Assembly (NCBI RefSeq): GCF_000309385.1
Contig: NZ_JH976537.1
Span: forward strand, 2,571,814 to 2,635,813
Direction: 5' to 3'
Length of the DNA stretch: 64,000 nt
Source of the DNA: Nodosilinea nodulosa PCC 7104
GTDB taxonomy: Bacteria > Cyanobacteriota > Cyanobacteriia > Phormidesmidales > Phormidesmidaceae
Shown: in pieces, positions 25,890-33,113 of the stretch
Numbering within the stretch: the first letter of the stretch is position 1
How the letters are laid out: each line of letters begins with the position of its first letter
Translations under genes and position numbers: made by a program
Notes under the pieces: generated by a model
What the model saw: only the letters and a program-made list of their open reading frames with translations
Told to the model about the DNA's origin: nothing
Databases searched by the model: none

Positions 25890-26696
25890 CTAAGACTGCG
25901 CCTGGCCAAAGCCGAACTCTGCAAAGGTCTTTTGGGCCTCATCTCCGGCCAGAAAGTCAATCAGGGTTTGGGCCGCCTCTGGATGGGGGCTGGCCTTTAC
26001 CACCGCAATGGGATACACAATTGGCTGGTGAGAGCCAGCGGGGACAGTGGTCAGCACCTTGACGCGATCGGACAGGGCGGCGTCGGTGGCGTAGACCATG
26101 CCCAGTTCGGCGCTGCCGCTTTCGACGGCGCTCAGCACGCTGCGGACGTTGCTGCCGAAGACGAACTTGGGCCGCAGGGTTTCCAGCAGGTCCAGTTTGG
26201 TGAGCACTTGCTCGGCGTACTGCCCGGCGGGCACACTGCGAAACTCACCCACGGCAAAGTGGGTAACGGCGGCATCCTTGAGCTGGGCGATGTCGGTAAT
26301 GTCTAAGGTTGAAGCTTTGGGGGCAATCAGCACCAGGCTGTTGGTCACCAAGTTTCGCCGCGAGTCAGGCACAATTAACCCCTTGTCGGCCAGGGCATCC
26401 ATCTGCTTGGCGGCGGCGGAGAAGAACAGGTCCGCCGGGGCACCCTGCTCAATCTGCTGCTGTAGGGTGCCAGAAGAGCCAAAGTTGTAGTCCACGGCAA
26501 TATTGGGATGGGCCTCGCGGAACTGGGGGGCGATCGCCTCCAGCACATCCTGCAAACTGGCGGCGGCGGACAGGGTAAGGGTAACGGTCTGGTCGGAACT
26601 CGGCCTGGAATTTAAGGGTGCTCCAGCACAGCTAATGGTCAGAAAACAGGCGATCAGCCCGCTGAGGAAAGGAATTAAGAAGCGGCGGCGTTTCAT
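25890..26696 (-). CDS. modA: Molybdate ABC transporter substrate-binding protein
   Basis: 268 aa from ATG 26696, giving a lipoprotein signal peptide (FLIPFLSGLIACFLTISC, lipobox LTISC). The body matches ModA: LSAAASLQDVLEAIAPQF, FGSSGTLQQQIEQGAPADLF and VYATDAAL, the segments lining the oxyanion site. Delivers molybdate or tungstate to ModBC, whose gene follows 121 bp downstream on the same strand. Part of the Mo supply for nitrogenase. Confidence 0.95.
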   Translation of the reverse strand: MKRRRFLIPFLSGLIACFLTISCAGAPLNSRPSSDQTVTLTLSAAASLQDVLEAIAPQFREAHPNIAVDYNFGSSGTLQQQIEQGAPADLFFSAAAKQMDALADKGLIVPDSRRNLVTNSLVLIAPKASTLDITDIAQLKDAAVTHFAVGEFRSVPAGQYAEQVLTKLDLLETLRPKFVFGSNVRSVLSAVESGSAELGMVYATDAALSDRVKVLTTVPAGSHQPIVYPIAVVKASPHPEAAQTLIDFLAGDEAQKTFAEFGFGQAQS

Positions 26697-27269
26697 GGTG
26701 CTAAACCCAAGGGAGATAAATTGAGCAAAAAGGAGATGGCATTCTAGTCGGGGCGGCCAATGCAAAGATAATCCGGGGAAGCGCAGAGCGGTTTGCCAAC
26801 GCCGGGGTTTTCCTTCGGCTTCACCGTGACGTTAGTCACCCCCTGGTTGCCTGCGGCTATCTAATAGGATATTTGGCGAAAGCCCAATCTAGCTAAGTCC
26901 GGGGATTTACACCCTCCAGCCAGGCATTAGAGCAGATTCGCCGACAAAAACTTTTTAGCCTAGAGAAATGGGCGTTTATAAGCATTCACACTCTCTACAG
27001 TTATTGGACCAGACCAGAATCGAAAAAGCTGTATTAATTGAAACAATTAACGGGCAGAAAAGGTTTTTTACGCACAGAACTAATGGCGGCTTGGTAAGCA
27101 TAAGAAATTCAAAATCAAATTCGTGAATCATCTTCAGATTTCGCCTCTGCCAGGTATATACTATTATTGTTCAATAGCCTGAAGCGAATCAGTTTCATGG
27201 CATTGAATTAGAGCAACCAAATGCCCAACTCATTTAAAACTAAAACCAAATCTAAAACTGGAGTTTTGC
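26697..27269. other. Intergenic between modA and mop
   Basis: 573 bp, divergent promoter region for modA and the Mop gene. It holds a GTGAC-GTTA-GTCAC inverted repeat at 26826-26839 and AT-rich DNA close to mop. No ORF or recognised riboswitch was found; a ModE-like or Mo-responsive site is possible but not identified. Confidence 0.4.
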
Positions 27270-27479
27270 ATGAAAATTAGCGCAAGAAATACCTTAAAAG
27301 GCACCGTTAAATCGGTCACGATGGGGGCCGTCAATGCAGAAATTGTCATTGAGGTAGCTGCTGGGTTAAGTATTACTTCAATTATTACCAAGGCCTCTGC
27401 AGAGCAGCTGGGCCTGGCCGTGGGAAGTGAAGCCTATGCCGTCATCAAAGCCTCCGATGTATTGATGGCGGTAGACTAG
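27270..27479 (+). CDS. mop: Molybdenum-pterin/molybdate-binding protein (Mop, single TOBE)
   Basis: 69 aa: one TOBE/Mop domain starting MKISARNTLKGTVKSVTMGAV and ending AYAVIKASDVLMAVD, the standard length of molbindins. It would assemble as a hexamer that stores molybdate in the cytosol. Its stop overlaps by 4 bp the stop of the convergent methyltransferase gene. Divergent from modA and functionally linked to it. Confidence 0.93.
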   Translation: MKISARNTLKGTVKSVTMGAVNAEIVIEVAAGLSITSIITKASAEQLGLAVGSEAYAVIKASDVLMAVD

Positions 27480-28153
27480 CGCCTGCGGGCCACAATATTG
27501 AACAAGTGCCAGTGTTTTTCTTCTCCCAGGGCGGTTCTGCCCGGATGCTCTTCTTCATCCAAAAGCTCAACTTCAAAGGGATGAAGAAGGGCCTCAACCT
27601 GCTGACGGGTGTGGTGGGTGACATCGGTATAGGCAGCCCAGGAATCGCGATCGCCAAACAAATGCCCGCAAAACCGACCGCCGGGCTTTAGCGCCACAGT
27701 AATTTCTTCCCACAGGTCAGCAAAGTGGTTGGGAAGGCAAAAGGGCAGGCTAAAGCTGGCGTTGATCAGGTCAACGTCTGGCGGCAAAACAATATTTTCA
27801 AAGGCCTGCACCCGCGTTTCCAGATAGCGGCGGTTGATGTCTTGCCGCTGGCGCAGCCGCGCGATCGCCTCAGGCTCTCCATCAATGACCAGCACGCGCC
27901 AGTTGCGGCGAAGGAGCTCAACGGTGTCGCGCCCGTCACCGCAGCCCAGGTCAACGGCATTTCTAATCGCCAGCGGCCCCTTTTCCTGGGATGATTCTGC
28001 CTCGAAGCGATCGAGCGCATTGAGCAACGTTTCGCGGGGAGGTCGGCCTTCTACGGCCCTATAATAGTCAGACCATCGACGCTGAAAAGAGCACCCATCG
28101 GCAGCAGTTGAGGGCGAAAAATGCATAGGCCAACGCTTCAAAAAATCACACAT
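27476..28153 (-). CDS. Class I SAM-dependent methyltransferase
   Basis: 225 aa from ATG 28153; ATG 28126 is an equally good alternative. The SAM-binding motif reads AVDLGCGDGRDTVELLRR (motif I, E/DxGxGxG) and VLVIDGEPEAI (motif II). INASFSLPFCLPNHFADLW recalls the tellurite-resistance TehB-like methyltransferases. Substrate unknown. It lies between mop and the nif flavodoxin gene and may not belong to either unit. Confidence 0.85.
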   Translation of the reverse strand: MCDFLKRWPMHFSPSTAADGCSFQRRWSDYYRAVEGRPPRETLLNALDRFEAESSQEKGPLAIRNAVDLGCGDGRDTVELLRRNWRVLVIDGEPEAIARLRQRQDINRRYLETRVQAFENIVLPPDVDLINASFSLPFCLPNHFADLWEEITVALKPGGRFCGHLFGDRDSWAAYTDVTHHTRQQVEALLHPFEVELLDEEEHPGRTALGEEKHWHLFNIVARRR

Positions 28154-28253
28154 GATTAGGTTACGAGGTCGCCCTCGCGTTGAACAATTGCGTAGAGACA
28201 CCGTTAAGCTATGCCCCTACAGCGACGCCGCTATGCGGCTACAGCATCATGAC

Positions 28254-28784
28254 CTAGGCCGTTAGCGCCGGGAAATCGGCCTTCAAAAGCTCTAGCCAGT
28301 CGGCAATACGCCGATCGGTTTTGTCGCTCTCGTTCACCTCATCCAGGGGCAGTCCTACAAATTTGCCGTCTCGAATAGAGGTAGACTTTTCAAAAGAATA
28401 GTCTGCGGCAGAAACGGCTCCCACGACCTTGGCCCCCAGCGCCTTAAACTGGTCGTGCAAAATCCCCAGGGCGCCTACAAAGTGCTTGCTGTGTCCTTCG
28501 CAGTCACCGGGGCCAAAAATCGCAATGGTTTTGCCAGAAAAGTCGGGCTTTTCTACTTCCATATCAAAGAGGGGTTCGCGCCAGGAATTTTGCACTTCCC
28601 CAGCTCCCCAGGTAGAGCATCCCAGGATCAGGTAGTCGTATTTCAGCAGGTCTTCAGCATCATCAAAGTCGTCTTCCATGTTGTACAAATCGCAGACATC
28701 TGCACCGATAGCCCGCTGAATTTTCTCGGCAAGTTCTTCAGTGGTGCCGGATGTGCTGCCGTAGAAGAGTCCGATTTTAGTCAT
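28254..28784 (-). CDS. Flavodoxin, probable nitrogenase electron donor
   Basis: 176 aa from ATG 28784. Long-chain flavodoxin with the FMN phosphate loop GLFYGSTSGTTEELA, then LGCSTWGAGEVQ and IFGPGDCEGH. It could be the iron-stress type IsiB or the nif-linked NifF; the two cannot be separated by eye. Being the last gene of the minus-strand nif series right after fdxB, it is likely to feed electrons to NifH. Confidence 0.88.
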   Translation of the reverse strand: MTKIGLFYGSTSGTTEELAEKIQRAIGADVCDLYNMEDDFDDAEDLLKYDYLILGCSTWGAGEVQNSWREPLFDMEVEKPDFSGKTIAIFGPGDCEGHSKHFVGALGILHDQFKALGAKVVGAVSAADYSFEKSTSIRDGKFVGLPLDEVNESDKTDRRIADWLELLKADFPALTA

Positions 28785-28855
28785 GGGTAGGCTCCTTGCA
28801 TAGGAAAAGGGAGAGGTGAATGCATGAAGAATGTCAGTCGCGCCCGGGTTCGCCG

Positions 28856-29152
28856 TCAGGCAAGGGCGGGCTCGTAGGTGTGGCACGCCTTGGGGCAGAC
28901 GCGATCGCAGGCCTGGCAGCCGATGCAGTTCTCGGCTTTGACGATGGCCATCACCTTGCGTTCGACTTCGTCGTCATCGTCGTCTTCATCAACAATGGCG
29001 CCCTCGTCGTTGAGGGCAATGAGCGCCATAACGCCTCGACCGCAAGCCTTAAAGCAGCGGCCACAGCCCAGGCAGGTGGCCCAGTTAATAGTTTTGAGAA
29101 ATTGGGGCGTCCAGGGGTCGCCGCCCAGGGTAAGGCCAGTTAGAAAAGCCAT
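28856..29152 (-). CDS. fdxB: Nif-associated ferredoxin III (FdxB, 2[4Fe-4S])
   Basis: 98 aa from ATG 29152. The N-terminus [17 protein letters not shown] is characteristic of the nif-specific ferredoxin III. Two cluster motifs are present: [14 protein letters not shown] and [15 protein letters not shown]. An acidic run [10 protein letters not shown] sits between them. Likely electron carrier for cofactor assembly or for nitrogenase. It follows fdxH by 161 bp. Confidence 0.92.
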   Translation of the reverse strand: MAFLTGLTLGGDPWTPQFLKTINWATCLGCGRCFKACGRGVMALIALNDEGAIVDEDDDDDEVERKVMAIVKAENCIGCQACDRVCPKACHTYEPALA

Positions 29153-29313
29153 AGAGTTAGTCCTTTTGCGCAGGCAGGCATAAAAGAGTAAAAAAGAGGG
29201 CACAAGCGGGGTCGTAGGCTGGGTGAAATGCAGAGGCCCAGCGGCCAGAAAGCTTTGCTGGAGCGAAGCTTGCACTTTGCCCAGCCCACAGATTTTGCCG
29301 CGCCCATCGCCCC

Positions 29314-29613
29314 CTAGACCAGGTAGGCTTCCATGTGGGTTTTGATGGTGCAGTCGGAGCGGGGGTAGGTGGAACACAGCACAATAAAACCCTTAGCGAT
29401 CTGGTCGTCATCTAAAAAGGACTGATCGCTTTGATCAATTTCCCCTTCGACTAGCTTGCCGACGCAGCTAGAGCAGGCCCCAGATCGGCAGGAAAAGGGC
29501 AGTTCAATATCGTTTTCTTCGGCGGCATCGATGATGTAGGTGTCGTCATCCACGGGAATGGTGACGTCGAGGTTGCGCTTTTTGTTGATCAGGCGGACTT
29601 GGAAGGTGGTCAT
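29314..29613 (-). CDS. fdxH: Nif-specific [2Fe-2S] ferredoxin
   Basis: 99 aa, plant-type ferredoxin fold with CRSGACSSC then a distal Cys ([11 protein letters not shown]). The basic start [19 protein letters not shown] and C-terminal KTHMEAYLV match FdxH, the direct donor to nitrogenase reductase in cyanobacteria, rather than photosynthetic PetF. It is downstream of hesB on the same strand, as is usual in cyanobacterial nif clusters (hesA-hesB-fdxH). Confidence 0.93.
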   Translation of the reverse strand: MTTFQVRLINKKRNLDVTIPVDDDTYIIDAAEENDIELPFSCRSGACSSCVGKLVEGEIDQSDQSFLDDDQIAKGFIVLCSTYPRSDCTIKTHMEAYLV

Positions 29614-29639
29614 GGGGGGTCTCCTTGGTGGGGAAGGGT

Positions 29640-29700
29640 TTTGGGCAGGGAGTGCGTGGGAGCGGGGGGGCGTGGGAGCGGGGGGGCGTGGGAGCGGGGG
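29640..29700. repeat. G-rich tandem repeat spacer
   Basis: Repeats of GTGGGAGCGGGGGGGC between hesB and fdxH, four near-identical units; the same class of spacer as elsewhere in the cluster. Confidence 0.75.
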
Positions 29701-29705
29701 GCTCT

Positions 29706-30074
29706 TTATGTGCAGGGCACCCCTGATGGCGTACAGTCTCCTGCGGCCTGGAATGACTTACCGCAGCCGCAGGTGTCGGTGGCGTTGGGGTTGGTGAACT
29801 TGAAGCCGCTTTCCAGCAGGCTGTCGATGTAGTCCACCACAATGCCGTTGAGCAGGGGGGCGCTTTTGGGGTCAATAAAGACTCTCAGGCTGCCAGACTC
29901 GACAATTTCGTCATCGGGCTGGGGAGCGTTGGCGATTTTAATGTCGTACTCGTAGCCGTTGCAGCCGCCGTCTTTAACGGCCAGGCGTACGCCCCGCTCG
30001 GGGGTGTAGTCGGGGGTGCTGCGGAGGAAGGTGCGGAGGCGGAGTTCAGCGAGTTCGGTGAGGGTGACGGTCAT
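29706..30074 (-). CDS. hesB: HesB/IscA-type iron-sulfur assembly protein
   Basis: 122 aa. A-type scaffold with the three conserved Cys: DGGCNGYEY and CGCGKSF near the C-terminus. A 14-residue tail ([13 protein letters not shown]) with two further Cys extends beyond the usual end. It carries Fe-S clusters to nitrogenase proteins. It lies downstream of hesA and its coupled small ORF. Confidence 0.9.
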   Translation of the reverse strand: MTVTLTELAELRLRTFLRSTPDYTPERGVRLAVKDGGCNGYEYDIKIANAPQPDDEIVESGSLRVFIDPKSAPLLNGIVVDYIDSLLESGFKFTNPNATDTCGCGKSFQAAGDCTPSGVPCT

Positions 30075-30138
30075 GGTGGTTAGGGGGGGTAGGGGGTGGA
30101 TGGGTGGATGGGTGGATGGGGGAGATGGGAGAGAGGCT

Positions 30139-30232
30139 GTAGGGTGGGTTAGGCCAGAGTTAAATCAGGTAGTTGTCAAATCCATCAGGCGTTGGCCGTA
30201 ACCCACCGGGGAGCATTTCGCCTTCAGGGAGG
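30139..30232. repeat. Interspersed roughly 95-bp repeat, copy A
   Basis: Starts TGTAGGGTGGGTTAGGCC, ends near CGTAACCCACCGGGGAGC and TTTCGCCTTCAGGGAGG. It is strongly similar to 43871-43965; shorter relatives lie at 49787-49953. The 3' end of a small membrane ORF reads into it. Confidence 0.75.
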
Positions 30233-30493
30233 GTTTCGGCACTGGTGGCGCAGCAAACAAAACTTGGGGCAGCTGGGTTTGAGGACGCGATCGCTCGGCA
30301 GGCAACTTGGATAAACGATCAGCGCCGTGAGAACGACCATTTTCAGGGCCATAGGGGCGGCCACCAGACCGGCCAGAACGCAAACTAGGGCCAGCGTGAA
30401 GCCAAACAGACGATTGAAGTCATCGGTGTGGCGTTGGCCATAGCGCCAGAGGGCAAAGGCCAGGGCTATCCAGGTCAGGGCCAGCCAGGTCAT
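30224..30493 (-). CDS. Small membrane protein translationally coupled to hesA
   Basis: 89 aa. Its ATG overlaps the hesA stop as ATGA, a classic coupling signal. Two hydrophobic segments (MTWLALTWIALAFALW and LFGFTLALVCVLAGLVAAP, with a third stretch to residue 66) predict an inner-membrane protein. The last about 25 residues are read from an interspersed repeat, so the original C-terminus may have been altered. I do not recognise the family; the position between hesA and hesB suggests a nif-related role. Confidence 0.6.
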   Translation of the reverse strand: MTWLALTWIALAFALWRYGQRHTDDFNRLFGFTLALVCVLAGLVAAPMALKMVVLTALIVYPSCLPSDRVLKPSCPKFCLLRHQCRNPP

Positions 30494-31302
30494 AGGGCAC
30501 CGCAGAGCTCGGCGGTGGGAAAGGGGAGGTCGATCAGGCGATCGGACAGCGGGTGCTGCGAGATGGAGCCACATACAGCACAGTGGGGGTCGTGGTAGGG
30601 GCGGCGCTTGGCAAATTCGGCCTGGGCCAAATCCATGGTCAGCAGCTGCCCCAATAGCGGCTCGCCCAATCCGGTAATTAGCTTGATTGCCTCCAGGGCG
30701 GCCAGGCAGGCCAGGGTGCCAGAGACGGCCCCCAGTACCCCAAAACCCCAGCGATCCCAATCGGGCTTTTCTGGGAAAATGCAGCTGAGGCAGGGGGTGC
30801 GCCCCGGCACGATGGTGGTGAGGTAGGCTTCCATGCCGTTCATGGCGGCCTCGACCATGGGCTTGCCCCAGCGCACGCAGGCGGCGTTGAGCAGGTCGCG
30901 CTCGTTGAAGTCAAAGGCGCAGTCGAGGGCAATATCGGCCCGCTGCACCAGGGCATCGATGTTGTCGGCGGTGACGTATTCGCACACCGCTTCAACCTCG
31001 ATGTCGGGGTTGAGGGCTTGCAGGGTTGCCTGGGCCTTGAACACCCTGGGTTTACCGACCCAGTCATCGGTCATCAGCACCTGGCGGTTGAGGTCATCTC
31101 GCTGGAGGTTGCCGCCGCGCACCAGGATCAGTTTGCCGACCCCAGCAACGGCCAGATACAGGGCGGCAGTGCCCCCCAGCCCACCCACCCCGGTGACCAG
31201 GGCCGTGGTGTTTTTGAGCTTGAGCTGACCCGTTTCACCTAAACCGGGCAGCATGATTTGGCGACGGTAGCGATCGATTTCGGTGGGCGTTAGCTGAGCC
31301 AC
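30490..31302 (-). CDS. hesA: HesA, ThiF/MoeB-family E1-like protein
   Basis: 270 aa. An adenylating E1-like enzyme with the nucleotide motif TGVGGLGGTAALYLAVAGVG (about 36-55) and a zinc-binding Cys pair pattern (CLSC near 200, then CAVCG near the C-terminus). HesA is found in cyanobacterial nif clusters and probably activates a sulfur-carrier step for cofactor assembly. It follows nifW after an inverted-repeat element. Confidence 0.92.
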   Translation of the reverse strand: MAQLTPTEIDRYRRQIMLPGLGETGQLKLKNTTALVTGVGGLGGTAALYLAVAGVGKLILVRGGNLQRDDLNRQVLMTDDWVGKPRVFKAQATLQALNPDIEVEAVCEYVTADNIDALVQRADIALDCAFDFNERDLLNAACVRWGKPMVEAAMNGMEAYLTTIVPGRTPCLSCIFPEKPDWDRWGFGVLGAVSGTLACLAALEAIKLITGLGEPLLGQLLTMDLAQAEFAKRRPYHDPHCAVCGSISQHPLSDRLIDLPFPTAELCGAL

Positions 31303-31335
31303 GGCATCCTCACAAGATAGTTGGGCGTTGGCAGC

Positions 31336-31459
31336 ATCCCCTCCTGGGAGGGGTGCCCGCAGGGCGGGGTGGGCTGGTCTAGCGCAAAGAGCAATTTTCG
31401 AAGCCGGGTGGGTTTTACCTGGATCGGTTGACCCACCCCTGCCCCTCCCAGGAGGGGAT
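31336..31459. mobile_element. MITE/REPIN-like element between nifW and hesA
   Basis: About 124 bp with 18-bp perfect terminal inverted repeats ATCCCCTCCTGGGAGGGG at both ends, each itself a small hairpin, with inner GGGGTGGG/CCCACCCC pairing. No coding capacity. The form fits a REP doublet or miniature transposable element; its transposase is not in view. Confidence 0.6.
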
Positions 31460-31464
31460 TAGGA

Positions 31465-31782
31465 TCACTCCACCTCAATGTCGGAGAGCAGAACGACGTT
31501 TTTGGGCTTGTCTTGGAAGACTTTGAACAGCTTTTGTTCAACGGAGCTAGAGGTGACAAACAGGTCGTAGGCATTGCGCAGTTCACGGCTGTAGGCCGCC
31601 AGCACTTCGGCTTCGCTCTGGCTTTTATCAACCGCCTGCACCAGCTGAGAGAACTTGCGCAGAATGTGCAGGCGGTTGATATTTACAACCTGGGGGTCGT
31701 AGCTGAGGCCAAAGAATTCGAGATACTCTTCGGCATCTTTGAGCTGGTTGAACTGGGCTAGGGATAGAGTTGCGGTCGTCAT
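31465..31782 (-). CDS. nifW: Nitrogenase-stabilizing protein NifW
   Basis: 105 aa. The sequence FNQLKDAEEYLEFFGLSYD and VNINRLHILRKFSQ is characteristic of NifW, which protects or helps mature the MoFe protein. Its ATG overlaps the stop of the CCE_0567 gene as ATGA, so the two are translationally coupled. Confidence 0.95.
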   Translation of the reverse strand: MTTATLSLAQFNQLKDAEEYLEFFGLSYDPQVVNINRLHILRKFSQLVQAVDKSQSEAEVLAAYSRELRNAYDLFVTSSSVEQKLFKVFQDKPKNVVLLSDIEVE

Positions 31783-32000
31783 TGGGCGGCCTCCAGGGTT
31801 TTGAGTTGTTGTTTCAGGTCACGGAGCTGGATGTAGATGTCGTAGGTTTTAGCGGCGGCTTCGGGCAGCTGGTCCAGGTCGTGGGGAAGGCCTTCGGCAA
31901 TGTCGTGAAGGTCCATCTTCATTTGACCGGCTTTGCTGTTGAGCTTTTTGATCTGCTGCTTGAGCGCTTCGATGTCGGGGGGTGTGGTGATTGTGGTCAT
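31779..32000 (-). CDS. CCE_0567 family metalloprotein
   Basis: 73 aa from ATG 32000. A helical hairpin with LKKLNSKAGQMKMDLHDIAEGLP-like sequence (here IKKLNSKAGQMKMDLHDIAE), which matches the small nif-cluster family of Cyanothece CCE_0567. That family binds metal through a Met/His cluster; KMDLHD is the probable site. It overlaps nifW by 4 bp. A repeat-filled spacer separates it from the DUF269 gene. Confidence 0.88.
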   Translation of the reverse strand: MTTITTPPDIEALKQQIKKLNSKAGQMKMDLHDIAEGLPHDLDQLPEAAAKTYDIYIQLRDLKQQLKTLEAAQ

Positions 32001-32017
32001 AGGCGAATGGGGAGCAG

Positions 32018-32075
32018 GGGAGAGGGGGAGCAGGGGAGGGGGGGAGCAGGGGGGCAGGGGGACAGGGGAAATTTT
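32018..32075. repeat. Purine-rich tandem repeat spacer
   Basis: Repeats of GGGGGAGCAGGGGAG between the DUF269 and CCE_0567 genes. The same GAGCAGGGG unit is found in the NifU and NifEN linkers. Confidence 0.75.
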
Positions 32076-32089
32076 GAAGTCAAACATCT

Positions 32090-32581
32090 CTACACATCAG
32101 CGACGTCGGGAAATCGCTGCGCCAGTTCGATGCCTTTTTGCACTAGCTTTTCGCCGTCTTCGTTGAGTTTTTCGAGGGAGGCAAAGCCGAAGCGCTGGGC
32201 ATCGCGCAGGGTTTTGGAGACGAGCAGGAGGCGACCGGAGAAGATTAAGGCCCAGCCAAAGCCTTCGTGGCTGAGGTCGATGACGACCTGAGACAACAGG
32301 CCCGATTCTTCTTCGATGCGGTAGGCGATCGCCCGATAAAATGCCATAATCCGGCTTTGGGTAATCGGGTCGACGTCGCCATCGACAGAAATTTCACGCT
32401 TTTGGGCTTTACTGAGCACGTAGGGCTTGAGCAGCAGCTCATCGGCCCAGTTGCGGTAGGTGCCGTAGGGGTCGTTGGCGCGAATCTGCTGCACGATCGC
32501 CTTCAGAAACGGCGCATTGTCGATGATGAGGGCGTTTTCAAAGGTATTTTGCAGGGCGGGGGCGGCTTGAGCGGGGCTCAT
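32090..32581 (-). CDS. NifX-associated nitrogen fixation protein (DUF269)
   Basis: 163 aa. The motifs NAPFLKAIVQQIRANDPYGTY and FYRAIAYRIEEESG match the DUF269 family found next to nifX in most diazotrophs. Its role is unproven, probably in cofactor handling. Its ATG overlaps the nifX stop by 4 bp (ATGA). Confidence 0.93.
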   Translation of the reverse strand: MSPAQAAPALQNTFENALIIDNAPFLKAIVQQIRANDPYGTYRNWADELLLKPYVLSKAQKREISVDGDVDPITQSRIMAFYRAIAYRIEEESGLLSQVVIDLSHEGFGWALIFSGRLLLVSKTLRDAQRFGFASLEKLNEDGEKLVQKGIELAQRFPDVADV

Positions 32582-33015
32582 ACGAGTAATTCCTCTTCGA
32601 TGGTTTCTAGTTCGTCGTCAAAGCTGCTATCTGGCTGAGGGGGCTGGCTCTTTTGCAGGGCCTTACGCAACCAGGGGGGCGGGCTGCCGTTGAGGGTCTG
32701 CACCAGCCGGGTCAGCACATCTCGAATCTCGTCGGCCTCGGTCTGGGCCTTGATCGGGGTCACGTTTTTGCGAATCAGCCGGGCGGCGGCACTGCCCCCA
32801 ATCGCCGAAACGTAGACAATGGTGCAGTCTTCCAGGGCTTTGACCTTGGGCTCTAGCTTGTCTTCGTTGCCGTCTTCCTTGAGATCACCAGCGAATTCCA
32901 GGGTTTCTAAAAAGCGGTAGCCTTTGGTGTCAACGTCGTAGACATCGATACGCTTAGACCAGCCAAAGTGAGCGTTGATGTGTTTGGAATCTCTGGTGGT
33001 GAATGCAACTTTCAT
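32578..33015 (-). CDS. nifX: FeMo-cofactor carrier NifX
   Basis: 145 aa. NifX/NafY-type dinitrogenase iron-molybdenum cofactor-binding domain (KVAFTTRDSKHINAHFGW, FAGDLKEDGNEDKLEPKV, YVSAIGGSAAARLI). It carries NifB-co and VK-cluster between NifB, NifEN and NifDK. It lies 98 bp downstream of nifEN and is coupled to the DUF269 gene. Confidence 0.95.
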   Translation of the reverse strand: MKVAFTTRDSKHINAHFGWSKRIDVYDVDTKGYRFLETLEFAGDLKEDGNEDKLEPKVKALEDCTIVYVSAIGGSAAARLIRKNVTPIKAQTEADEIRDVLTRLVQTLNGSPPPWLRKALQKSQPPQPDSSFDDELETIEEELLV

Positions 33016-33113
33016 GGGTAGTCTCCTTTTGTAAGTGCAAGGGGGGCCAATGGGCCAGGGAGCAGGGGAGTGTAGAAGTCAGAGCAACGTCTCGAAGAGT
33101 GGAAGCAGAGACA

